Shown here in pieces: positions 14,546 through 22,293 of a stretch of 24,176 bases of DNA (position 1 is the stretch's first letter; the number at the start of each line of letters is the position of its first letter). The translations under genes were made by a program, and so were the position numbers. The DNA lies in contig JBEVNX010000188.1 in assembly GCA_040507895.1 (NCBI GenBank), forward strand, positions 1-24,176, in the 5' to 3' direction. Source of the DNA: JBEVNX01 sp040507895 (GTDB taxonomy: Bacteria; Desulfobacterota; Binatia; JACPRU01). The notes under the pieces are model-generated. The model made no database searches, was not told where the DNA came from, and saw nothing but the letters and a program-made list of their open reading frames with translations.

Positions 14546-15706
14546 CTAGAGCGACAGCACGCCGTACAACGCTGCCAGGATCCCCACGACGCGCGTGTCG
14601 CCCGCGGTGACCGGCGACATCTTGTTCATGATGTACGCCCAGCCGGCGCGCGCGTCGGGGTCGGCGAAACCGAGTGAGCCGCCCCAGCCGCCGTGTCCGA
14701 ACGTGCGCGGGTTCGGTCCGACGGGGAGGTGTCGGCTGGTCAGCATGAACCCCAATGCCCAGCGCATCCGGAAGCCGAGAACGAGATCGTCGGCGTAGCT
14801 CTGCTCCTCGATCGCCTGCGCAATCGTTTGCTCCTTCAGCAGCTGGACGCCGTCGAGTCTTCCGCCGCAAGCGAGCAACCCCATGATGCGCGCGACCGAG
14901 CGGGCATTGCCGTGGCCGTTGGCCGCTGGAATCTCGGCTCTTCGCCATTCGGGCCGGTTGGCGAACTCGGCTCGAAGCGGCGGGTTACCGACCACCTTTC
15001 CGGAAAGCGTCTCCGGATCGATGCGCGTCGATGCACCCGCCCTCTCCACTTCCTCGGCGCTCGCGGGCACCAGCTCGGCGACGCGGGGGTCTTCGGACGC
15101 CGGAAGGCCGATGTGAAAGTCCGCTCCGAGACGCTCCGCGACGTCGTCGCGAAAGAACGCTCCGAGCGTCTTGCCGGTGATGCGACGAACGATCTCTCCG
15201 ACCAGATAACCGTACGTCAGGGCATGGTAGCCGTTGGCCGTGCCAGGCTCCCACCAGGGAGCTTCGGCGGCCAAAGCTTCGGTCATGCGCGTCCAGTCGA
15301 AGAGCGCTTCGGTGGCGAGCGGCTGGCGAATCCCGGCAAGGCCGGCGGCGTGGCTCAGCACGTGCCGGGTCGTGATCCGCTCCTTCCCCGCCTGCGCGAA
15401 CTCGGGCCAGTACTGCGCTACGGGGGCGTCCAGGTCGAGCTGGCCACGATCGACGAGAATGTGGGCGCAAAGAGCGGCCATCGCCTTCGTCGTCGAAAAG
15501 ACGTTGATGATGGTGTCGCACTCCCAAGGGCGCGTCCTTGCGGCGTCCGCATATCCGCCCCAGACGTCGACCACCAGCTCGCCGTCGACCGTAACGGCGA
15601 ACGATGCGCCGACCTCCCGTCCCGCCTCGAAGTTCGCCGCGAAGGCGTCGCGCACGGAGACGAATCGCGCATCGCAGTGGCCTTCGATCACCGGAGGACG
15701 GGACAT
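14546..15706 (-). CDS. Serine hydrolase, beta-lactamase/EstB (family VIII esterase) type
   Basis: A 386-residue serine hydrolase of the class C beta-lactamase-related superfamily. The nucleophile motif is Ser71-Thr-Thr-Lys74 in NVFSTTKAM. The catalytic Tyr is probably Tyr160 in GTANGYHALTYGYLVGE. FGHGGWGGS (337-344), with Trp341-Gly-Gly, takes the place of the KTG box, as in family VIII carboxylesterases. Esterase is therefore more likely than beta-lactamase activity. No signal peptide is apparent with the preferred ATG at 15706. A longer frame from 15763 would add 19 residues without a convincing ribosome-binding site. Cytoplasmic location is likely. The gene is on the same strand as the ECF module but 180 nt upstream of it, with the candidate ECF promoter between. 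Confidence 0.87.
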   Translation of the reverse strand: MSRPPVIEGHCDARFVSVRDAFAANFEAGREVGASFAVTVDGELVVDVWGGYADAARTRPWECDTIINVFSTTKAMAALCAHILVDRGQLDLDAPVAQYWPEFAQAGKERITTRHVLSHAAGLAGIRQPLATEALFDWTRMTEALAAEAPWWEPGTANGYHALTYGYLVGEIVRRITGKTLGAFFRDDVAERLGADFHIGLPASEDPRVAELVPASAEEVERAGASTRIDPETLSGKVVGNPPLRAEFANRPEWRRAEIPAANGHGNARSVARIMGLLACGGRLDGVQLLKEQTIAQAIEEQSYADDLVLGFRMRWALGFMLTSRHLPVGPNPRTFGHGGWGGSLGFADPDARAGWAYIMNKMSPVTAGDTRVVGILAALYGVLSL

Positions 15707-15820
15707 GACGCGGAGGAGGCAGCTGAGCGACAGGGGGCGGGGAGGCAAGCTCCACCCGTCCATCGCTGCAACACCCAGAAAGGGCGGGGCGTTACCTTCA
15801 CGGGCGAGGGGGCACCGGCT

Positions 15821-16042
15821 TCATGCGCCCGATGCGGCTCGCACGATCTTGAGCCGGGCGGCGTGATGGGTCTGATTTCGGCGTTGCCCCTTTCGGTGCT
15901 GGTCCTCATAGCAGGCGATCATGATTTGCATGCCGACGGCGAATCCACCGATCGCGGAAATGATCAACGCCCATCCCGGACTTTCCCCGAGCGAGACCCA
16001 GGCAATGACCCATGTCCATGCGGCAACCAACAAACAAGCCAT
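15821..16042 (-). CDS. Small two-helix membrane protein
   Basis: A 73-residue protein not recognised as a named family. Two hydrophobic segments (about residues 2-18 and 24-44, around SLGESPG) are followed by a strongly basic tail (DQHRKGQRRNQTHHAARLK). Both termini should be on the same side of the membrane, with the tail cytoplasmic by the positive-inside rule. The start at 16042 has AGGTGA 4 nt upstream, which is why I reject a longer in-frame version from 16141 that would prefix a Ser/Arg-rich stretch. It is divergent from the DUF1272 gene. Confidence 0.6.
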   Translation of the reverse strand: MACLLVAAWTWVIAWVSLGESPGWALIISAIGGFAVGMQIMIACYEDQHRKGQRRNQTHHAARLKIVRAASGA

Positions 16043-16300
16043 ATACTCACCTCGGCTCAGTGCTCGCGGCGATCTGAGTAGCGACGATCGCGAAGAAGCA
16101 GATAACCTCCATTCTGCTCCTATTCTGAACGAAGCGCTCATCTAGCGCCACCACGTGGGATCCAACGAGGCGGTGTTGGCACGTACCCACGCTACGCCGG
16201 CGACTTTTGGCAGGAAGGAAGGGTAGTTTGGCATTTTCCCCTTGGCGCCCGCCTGCGAGGCTTCGGCACCGCGGTCTTTCGAGCGGGATTGGAGGCGAGC

Positions 16301-16612
16301 ATGGCGTTGGAGATCCGACCAAACTGCGAGTGCTGCGACAAGGACCTGCCGGCGCGGTCGACCGAGGCGCGCATCTGCAGCTATGAGTGCACGTTCTGCG
16401 CCGATTGCGCCGAGAGGAGGCTCCACGGCGTTTGCCCGAACTGCGGCGGCGGGTTCGCAGTCCGACCGATCCGACCCGCTACGGAATGGCGTCCTGGGCT
16501 CTCGCTCGCCAAGCGCCCGCCGTCGAGCAAGCGCGTTCACCTGTCCTACAGCCTCGATGAGGTGGCCTCGTTGTCGGCTCGCATCGCGGGCATCGCGCCA
16601 GAGGATCGGTGA
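16301..16612 (+). CDS. DUF1272 family small zinc-binding protein
   Basis: A 103-residue protein whose first 60 residues match DUF1272. MALEIRPNCECCDKDLP opens it, then CSYECTFCADC (26-36) and CPNCGG (45-50). Cysteines at 9, 11, 12, 26, 30, 33, 36, 45 and 48 should bind one or two zinc ions. Function is unknown. The tail after about residue 60 is polar and longer than in many DUF1272 proteins, which often end soon after the last zinc knuckle. ATG at 16301 has GGAGG (16291-16295) 5 nt upstream, a strong ribosome-binding site. Monocistronic as far as can be seen. Confidence 0.88.
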   Translation: MALEIRPNCECCDKDLPARSTEARICSYECTFCADCAERRLHGVCPNCGGGFAVRPIRPATEWRPGLSLAKRPPSSKRVHLSYSLDEVASLSARIAGIAPEDR

Positions 16613-16656
16613 AGCTCCTGCGCCCGTCCCGCGAAGCTTGAAGCGAGCGAGAGCAC

Positions 16657-16673
16657 TCCGGCGATTCGCCGGA
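16657..16673. terminator. Hairpin downstream of the DUF1272 gene
   Basis: Perfect 7-bp inverted repeat TCCGGCG/CGCCGGA with a 3-nt loop (ATT), 44 nt after the DUF1272 stop. No T-tract follows, so termination strength is uncertain. A leader structure for the CoA-transferase gene is unlikely, because its start is 147 nt further downstream. Confidence 0.3.
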
Positions 16674-16820
16674 CGATCTCTGTGGCGGGCGAGATCTCGG
16701 TCGATGCCGGGTTGCCTCGTCCGTCGCCGGCCGTGGTAGGCTCTCGGCCGGCATATCCGGCGCCACCACGAACCTTAGGTCGACGAGGCGTCATCAGGGA
16801 GATCTTCGCGGAGGCAAGCC

Positions 16821-19265
16821 ATGCTGAGCCCATACCGAGTTCTCGACCTGACGGATGAGGGCGCCCTGCTCTGCGGGCAGATCCTCGCCGACCTTGGCGC
16901 AGACGTGATCCTGGTCGAGCCGCCGGGCGGAGTGAAGGCGCGTTCCGTTGGGCCTTTCGCTGGAGACGAGCATGACAAGAACAAGAGCCTCGACTTCTGG
17001 GCGCTCAACCGAAACAAGCGGAGCATCACGCTCGATCTCGAAACGCCTGTCGGTCGAGAGGACTTCCTCGAGCTGGTGAAGACGGCTGACGTGCTGGTCG
17101 GGTTCGGCCCTGCCGGGCGCCTGGAACGCCTGGGCCTCGGCTACGACACCCTCGCCGGAGTCAATCCGGGACTGGTGATGGTCTCGATCACGCCCTTCGG
17201 GCAAGGCGGGCCGAAGGCGAGCTGGGCGGCCACGGACCTCACGGTCACCGCGGCGTCAGGAGCGCTCTTCATCACCGGCGATGAGGACCGGCCGCCGGTG
17301 CACGTGTCGATTCCCCAGGCTTACGTGAATGCCGGCGCGGAAGCCGCAGTGGGCGCGATGATCGCGCTTTGCGCGCGCGAGCGAGACGGTCTCGGCCAGC
17401 ACATCGACGTCTCGGCTCAAACGGCGATGATGATGACGACCCAGTTCGCGGTGCTTTCGCAAGGTTGGAAGGACCATGCACCCGAGCGAGTCGGGGGGGG
17501 AATGAAGCTCGGCCGCGTCCGGCTCCGCTTCGTCTATCCCTGCAAGGACGGCTACGTGAACGTCACCTTCGCCTTCGGCGCGGTATTCGGTCCGGCGACG
17601 CGCCGCCTCTTCGAATGGATCCACGAGAAGGGTTTCTGTGACGAAGCGACGCGGGACAAGGACTGGATCGGTTACGGCCTCCACCTTCTCACCGGACAAG
17701 AACCGGCGGAGGGACTGGACCGCTATGCCGAGACGATCGAGCGCTTCACGCTCAGCCACACCAAAGCCGAGTTGCTCGAGGAGGCTTTCCGGCGACGGAT
17801 CTTGCTCGTTCCCATCAGCAACGTCCGAGACATGCTCGATTCCGAGCAACTGAAAGCCCGCGAGTACTGGACGAAGATGGAGCATGCGGAGCTCGGGCGG
17901 CCCGTCATCTACCCGGGCCCCTTCGCCAGGCTCTGCGGAACACCGATTCGCTACCGGCGCCGACCGCCGCTGCTGGGCGAGCACACGCGCGAGGTGCTGC
18001 ACGAAGTGCGTGCCGCGCCGCCCCGAGCGCAGCCGACCCTCAAGCCGAAGAGTCCTCCCGTATGCGCGCTCGACGGTCTCAAGGTGCTCGATTTCACCTG
18101 GGCGTTCGCCGGTCCGGCCGCCACGCGGTATCTCGCGGACTACGGCGCCACCGTCGTTCGGGTCGAGAGCGCGAAGAAGCTCGATGCTCTGCGTACCGTG
18201 GGGCCGTTCAAGGACGGCCACGCCGGCGTCGAGCGGTCCGGCGGCTACATCAACGCCAACGTCGGCAAGTACGGGTTGTCGCTCAACCTGTCGACTTCCG
18301 AAGCGCGAGAGGTCGCCCTGCGGCTCGTGAGATGGGCCGACATCGTGATCGAAAACTTCTCCCCGAAGGTGATGCGCGCCTGGGGCATGGGCTACGAGTC
18401 GCTGCGGGAGACCAAGCCTGACCTGATCATGCTCAGCTCTTGCCTGAACGGCCAGACGGGCCCCCAGGCGATGCTGGCCGGCTACGGCACGATGGGCGCC
18501 TCGATCGCCGGCTTCGGCGAGCTGACTGGCTGGCCGGACCGACCTCCGGCGACCCCCTTCGCCGCCTACACCGACTACACGTCGCCGAAGTTCACGGTCG
18601 CGGCCTTGCTCGCCGCTGTCGACCACAAGCGGCGCACCGGCCAAGGCCAGTACATCGATCTCTCGCAAGCCGAATGCTCGATCCATACGATCGGCCGAGC
18701 GATCCTCGACTACACGGTGAACGGACGAGTCCAGACACGGATGGGCAACGCGCTGCGTGATTACGCTCCCAGCGGAGTCTATCCCTGCGTCGGCGCGGAT
18801 CGCTGGGTGGCGCTCGCAGCTCCGACGGAGGACGCGTGGCGAGTGCTCAGCGCGGCGTCAGGACGCGGCTGGGCCGAGGATCGTCGTTTCGCCACGGCGA
18901 CGGCTCGCCGCGAGAACCGGGAGGCCCTGGACGCCGCGATCGGCGCGTGGACCTCGAGCTTCGAGCCCGGCGCTCTGGAAGAGCTGCTCCAGGGCGTCGG
19001 CGTGCCGGTCCATCGCGTGTCGACCTGTGCCGATGTCTTCGCAGACGCGCAGTTGAAGGATCGCGCGCACATCATCGACCTGGAGCACCCTCGCCTGGGC
19101 GCGGTGCCCATCGAAACGTCGCGCATGCGCTTCACACGCACGCCCGCCGTCGTCACGTGGCCCGGTCCGGGAATCGGCGAGCACAATGATCACGTGCTGC
19201 GGGAAATCCTCGGGATGAGCGACGAAGAGATCACGGAGCTGGTGACTGACGGGGCCATCGAGTGA
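16821..19265 (+). CDS. Tandem-domain type III (CaiB/BaiF) CoA-transferase
   Basis: An 814-residue fusion of two class III CoA-transferase domains, about 1-395 and 415-814, twice the usual length of roughly 400. Each half opens with the family signature (RVLDLTDEGALLCGQILADL; KVLDFTWAFAGPAATRYLAD) and has a GLGQHIDVS or GQGQYIDLS segment and a closing LLGEHTREVL or GIGEHNDHVL segment. In the second half Asp585 in AAYTDYTSPK aligns with the catalytic Asp169 of formyl-CoA transferase. In the first half the same position is Tyr168 (PQAYVNAG), so that half is probably not catalytic. The enzyme should move CoA between carboxylic acids; the substrate is unknown. ATG at 16821 has GGAGG about 6 nt upstream. 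The downstream SDR gene starts 39 nt after the stop and is probably cotranscribed. A run of eight G occurs at 17493-17500. Confidence 0.92.
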   Translation: MLSPYRVLDLTDEGALLCGQILADLGADVILVEPPGGVKARSVGPFAGDEHDKNKSLDFWALNRNKRSITLDLETPVGREDFLELVKTADVLVGFGPAGRLERLGLGYDTLAGVNPGLVMVSITPFGQGGPKASWAATDLTVTAASGALFITGDEDRPPVHVSIPQAYVNAGAEAAVGAMIALCARERDGLGQHIDVSAQTAMMMTTQFAVLSQGWKDHAPERVGGGMKLGRVRLRFVYPCKDGYVNVTFAFGAVFGPATRRLFEWIHEKGFCDEATRDKDWIGYGLHLLTGQEPAEGLDRYAETIERFTLSHTKAELLEEAFRRRILLVPISNVRDMLDSEQLKAREYWTKMEHAELGRPVIYPGPFARLCGTPIRYRRRPPLLGEHTREVLHEVRAAPPRAQPTLKPKSPPVCALDGLKVLDFTWAFAGPAATRYLADYGATVVRVESAKKLDALRTVGPFKDGHAGVERSGGYINANVGKYGLSLNLSTSEAREVALRLVRWADIVIENFSPKVMRAWGMGYESLRETKPDLIMLSSCLNGQTGPQAMLAGYGTMGASIAGFGELTGWPDRPPATPFAAYTDYTSPKFTVAALLAAVDHKRRTGQGQYIDLSQAECSIHTIGRAILDYTVNGRVQTRMGNALRDYAPSGVYPCVGADRWVALAAPTEDAWRVLSAASGRGWAEDRRFATATARRENREALDAAIGAWTSSFEPGALEELLQGVGVPVHRVSTCADVFADAQLKDRAHIIDLEHPRLGAVPIETSRMRFTRTPAVVTWPGPGIGEHNDHVLREILGMSDEEITELVTDGAIE

Positions 19266-19304
19266 GTCGGTGAAACCGATCGGTCGGCGAGCAAGGTGAA
19301 CGTC

Positions 19305-20168
19305 ATGGCACAGGACGATCCTGCGGGTGGATTCGGGCTCGGCGCTTTCTTCGCGAATCGCAACGTCGTGGTCACGGGCGCCTCGAGCGGAATCGGCTCC
19401 GACGTCGCCCTCGCGTTCGGCGAGCGAGGCGCCAAGGTCGCGCTGCTCGCGCGGCGGAAGGAGCTGCTGAGCGAGCTCGCCGACAAGATCGCCAAGGCGG
19501 GCGGCGCGGGCGTGGCGATCGCTTGCGACGTCACGGATCGGAAGCAGGTGCGCAAAGCCGTCGACGAAGCCAACGACGCGCTCGGCGGCATCGACATCTT
19601 GGTCAACTCGGCCGGGGTCCTGCTACCGTCCAAATTCGAGGAGATGGATCCCCGGGACTTGAAGAAGATGCTGGACGTCAATCTCTTCGGCACGGTTCAC
19701 GCGATGCAGGCGGTTCTGCCGCTGATGCGCAAGAAGGGCCGAGGCCACATCGTCAACATCGCGTCGCTGGCGGGGCGGCGAGGGATGTCTCCGCTCGGCG
19801 GCTACTGCGCGACGAAGTTCGCCGTGACGGGCTTGAGCGAAGCGGTGCGGACCGAGCTGTTCGGCAGCGGCATCAACGTCTCCCTGATCATGCCCGGACT
19901 GGTCGACACCCCGATGGCGGCGGACGCGATCGAGACCTCGGGCTTCGCCTTCGGAGGCGTCCGGCCCGGCATGACGATGCCGCCGCGCTGGGTCACGTGG
20001 GCGGTCTTCGCCGCGATCGCGCTGAGACTGCCGGAGGTCGACGTGCCGCCCGGAGCCGGCACCGCGGAGAAGGTGGCGGCGCTGTTCCCCGGAGTGACCG
20101 ACGCGCTGCTGGCGATGGGCACGCGAATGATGGATTTCGTGAGCGCGGCGAGCCGGCGACAAAGCTGA
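19305..20168 (+). CDS. Short-chain dehydrogenase/reductase (SDR)
   Basis: A 287-residue classical SDR. The cofactor motif is TGASSGIG (24-31), followed by ARR (49-51), which favours NADP(H). NSAG stands at 101-104 in place of NNAG. The catalytic residues are Ser154 in NIASLAG and Tyr167-Lys171 in YCATK. The C-terminal 80 residues, with PPRWVTWAVFAAIALRLPEV, resemble SDRs acting on lipid or steroid-like substrates, but the substrate is unknown. ATG at 19305 has AAGGTGA about 5 nt upstream and is preferred to a GTG at 19296. It follows the CoA-transferase gene closely and may reduce or oxidise the acyl-CoA or its product. Confidence 0.9.
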   Translation: MAQDDPAGGFGLGAFFANRNVVVTGASSGIGSDVALAFGERGAKVALLARRKELLSELADKIAKAGGAGVAIACDVTDRKQVRKAVDEANDALGGIDILVNSAGVLLPSKFEEMDPRDLKKMLDVNLFGTVHAMQAVLPLMRKKGRGHIVNIASLAGRRGMSPLGGYCATKFAVTGLSEAVRTELFGSGINVSLIMPGLVDTPMAADAIETSGFAFGGVRPGMTMPPRWVTWAVFAAIALRLPEVDVPPGAGTAEKVAALFPGVTDALLAMGTRMMDFVSAASRRQS

Positions 20169-20170
20169 AG

Positions 20171-20204
20171 GCGAAGGGGATGCGGGTCCACAGTCTGCCT
20201 TCGC
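20171..20204. terminator. Inverted repeat between convergent SDR and GGT genes
   Basis: GCGAAGG (20171-20177) and CCTTCGC (20198-20204) form a perfect 7-bp stem with a 20-nt loop exactly in the 35-nt gap between the two convergent stop codons. It could serve as a shared terminator. No U-tract is present and the loop is long. Confidence 0.3.
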
Positions 20205-21958
20205 TACCAGCCGATCGCGTACGAGGGCATCCGCCGGTTCACCTCGCCGCGCGGATCCGCGCCGCCGCGGATGACCCCTTGCCGCTCGTCGACCACGATT
20301 GCCAGCACGTCGCCGGCGACCCAGTCGCCCTCCACCTCGACGACGTGACCGCGCGCGGCGAGCTCCGCGCGCACCGTCGCGGACACGCGGCCTTCCAGTC
20401 GAAGCCCGCCCGCAACGGCGCCGTGCGGATGGAAGCTCGACGGGAAGTGCACCGACGAGAAGCGCGCAGCTTCGATCGCCTCTTGGACGCCCATGCCGAA
20501 CTCGACGAGGTTCAGAAAGACTTGCAGAGTCCACTGATCCTGCTGGTCGCCCCCCTGCGTGCCGAAGACCATCGCCGGCGCGCCGCCGCGTAGCACGAGC
20601 GTCGGCGTGAGCGTCGTCCGGGGGCGCTTGCCGGGCAAGAGCGCATTCGGGTGTCGAGGATCGAGATAGAACGTCTGCAGGCGTGTGCCGAGCGGGAAGC
20701 CGAGCCCGGCGATCACCGGCGAAGCGGGAATCCAGGCGCCGCTCGGGGTGAACGATGCCATGTTGCGCGCGCCGTCCACCACCGCGACGTACACGGTGCC
20801 GCGTCCCCAGCTGCGAGCTGCAAAGATCTCGTCGCCGCGGAGCAGCGCTTCGAAGTTGCGTGGGTCGCCGGGACGCTGCTCGAGCGACGCGCGGCGGGGA
20901 TCGATGAGCGCGCGCCGGGCGCCCGCGTAAGGTTCCGACAGCAACCCGGCGAGCGGCACGTCCACGAAGCGCGGGTCGCCGTAGTACTGCTCGCGGTCCG
21001 CGAAGGCGAGCTTCGCCGCCTCGACGACCAGGTGCACGTAGTCCGCACTGTCGTGCCCGAGACTCGCGAGGTCGAAGCCGCTGAGCAGGGCGAGCTGCTG
21101 GAGGAACACCGGCCCCTGGCTCCAGGGGCCGCACTTGTGGATGGTGAAGCCGCGATAGTCGAGCGACACGGCCGGCTCGATGGCGCTTTGAAAGTCGTGC
21201 AGGTCTTCGCGCGCGAGGAGCCCTCCCTCCGCCGCGACGTGCGCGGCGATGATCTCGGCAATCTCGCCGCGGTAGAAGGCATCGATTGCCGCCTCGATGC
21301 CGTCGGTCCGCCCGTACGACCGAGCGCGCTCCTCGGCCGTGATGAGCCGTCGAAAGGTGCGGGCGAGATCGGGATTCCGTATCCGCTCGCCGACGTCGGG
21401 CAGGCGTCCACCGGGGAGATAGACCGCGGCCGACGAGGGCCAAGTCGTGCGAAAGAGCTCCGCGATTCCGGCCAGGGAGAAGTCGCCGAGCGGATGTGCC
21501 GGCCCTGGACCGCGAAGGCCCGGGTGGAGCGGGAATCCGTCCTCGGCGAGCTCGAGCGCGGGCGTGACGACCTCGGCGAAGCTTCGCGTTCCGAAGCGGG
21601 AGAGCGTCGTCAAGAGCGCGTGCGGCGTCCCGGGCGGACCGGCGGCGAGCACGCCGACTCCCGGAATGAGATCGATCCCGTGCGCCCCGAACCACTCGAT
21701 CGTCGCGGCGCGCGGCGCGACCGTGTCGCCGTTGACCGCGAAGACCCTACGCTCCGCGGCGACGTAGCCGAGCGCCGAGAGCTCGCCGCCGAAGGTATTC
21801 ATGTGGGGGTTGAGCACGCCCTCGGCGAGTGTGGCGGCAATGGCGGCGTCGAACGCGTTGCCGCCGCCGTGGAGGATGCGCAGGCCGGCCTCGGCGGACA
21901 GATAGTGCTCCGTCACCACCATCCCGCGGGTGCTCATCAACGTGGGTCGCTGGGGCAT
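20204..21958 (-). CDS. Gamma-glutamyltransferase family protein
   Basis: A 584-residue N-terminal-nucleophile hydrolase of the gamma-glutamyltransferase (GGT) family. The N-terminal GGGNAFDAAIAATLAEGVLNP (31-51) is the usual opening of the fold. The predicted autoprocessing site precedes Thr388 in WGRGTVYVAVVD, where most GGTs have (D/Q)TTH; here Thr-Val-Tyr. GTQGGDQQDQW (466-476) replaces the common GSPGG oxyanion segment. No signal peptide is seen, so the protein is probably cytoplasmic, unlike periplasmic glutathione-degrading GGTs. Substrate could be another gamma-glutamyl or acylated compound. ATG at 21958 is chosen; a TTG at 21970 would add 4 residues. It lies 43 nt after the small gene at 22002-22271 on the same strand. 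Confidence 0.88.
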   Translation of the reverse strand: MPQRPTLMSTRGMVVTEHYLSAEAGLRILHGGGNAFDAAIAATLAEGVLNPHMNTFGGELSALGYVAAERRVFAVNGDTVAPRAATIEWFGAHGIDLIPGVGVLAAGPPGTPHALLTTLSRFGTRSFAEVVTPALELAEDGFPLHPGLRGPGPAHPLGDFSLAGIAELFRTTWPSSAAVYLPGGRLPDVGERIRNPDLARTFRRLITAEERARSYGRTDGIEAAIDAFYRGEIAEIIAAHVAAEGGLLAREDLHDFQSAIEPAVSLDYRGFTIHKCGPWSQGPVFLQQLALLSGFDLASLGHDSADYVHLVVEAAKLAFADREQYYGDPRFVDVPLAGLLSEPYAGARRALIDPRRASLEQRPGDPRNFEALLRGDEIFAARSWGRGTVYVAVVDGARNMASFTPSGAWIPASPVIAGLGFPLGTRLQTFYLDPRHPNALLPGKRPRTTLTPTLVLRGGAPAMVFGTQGGDQQDQWTLQVFLNLVEFGMGVQEAIEAARFSSVHFPSSFHPHGAVAGGLRLEGRVSATVRAELAARGHVVEVEGDWVAGDVLAIVVDERQGVIRGGADPRGEVNRRMPSYAIGW

Positions 21959-22001
21959 GGGTCCCGTCAAGGCCGCGCGGGCAGCACGATCTCGGATCTG
22001 C

Positions 22002-22271
22002 TCAGCCCAGCTCGCGCAGCGTGAGCGCCATGAGCAGCCGGGTCGCGGCGTGCGATAGGTGATCCTGGCGCTGGTCGCCGTCGTGCAATAGCCGCAGATG
22101 CTCCTCGCCGCGCGCGAGATGGTAGTCGGGGGTCCGCCGCACCCAGTCGTCGTCTGGATGCTTGATGGCGCCCTCGCGCATCACGCGCGATACGGAGGCA
22201 AACGCCCGCGTGAAGGGTGTCGCGCCTTGCTTGCGTTGCGCGGCGCTGCGTTGCTTCGTCTTGGTTACCAT
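22002..22271 (-). CDS. Small conserved-looking protein, possibly DUF5664-like
   Basis: An 89-residue protein starting MVTKTKQRSAAQRKQGATPF. The C-terminal half has DYHLARGEEHLRLLHDGDQR and then DHLSHAATRLLMALTLRELG, a helical pattern with conserved-looking His, Asp and Glu residues. It recalls the DUF5664 / dATP-dGTP diphosphohydrolase N-terminal family, which has a similar YHL...HL...D..HAA pattern. I hold that assignment loosely. ATG at 22271 is preceded by GAGG 3-4 nt upstream. It starts 22 nt after the stop of the membrane/SCP2 gene and ends 43 nt before the GGT start, so it fits a three-gene operon. Confidence 0.6.
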   Translation of the reverse strand: MVTKTKQRSAAQRKQGATPFTRAFASVSRVMREGAIKHPDDDWVRRTPDYHLARGEEHLRLLHDGDQRQDHLSHAATRLLMALTLRELG

Positions 22272-22293
22272 CTGCCTCGACCCTCGGCGTTCC

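Noticed and set aside
14693..16081. 462-codon plus-strand open frame antisense to the serine hydrolase gene.
   Set aside because: The minus strand carries STTK, the Tyr motif and WGG in one frame. This one is compositional shadow.
16208..16250. TTGGCA/TGGCAT elements upstream of the DUF1272 gene resembling sigma-54 or sigma-70 boxes.
   Set aside because: Spacing does not fit the -24/-12 sigma-54 layout and no convincing -10 partner is present.
17256..18686. 476-codon minus-strand open frame inside the CoA-transferase gene.
   Set aside because: Antisense to conserved family motifs and without protein-like domains.
19623..21695. 690-codon minus-strand open frame across the SDR and GGT genes.
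   Set aside because: It is an Arg/Ala-rich shadow covering two genes with intact catalytic motifs in other frames.
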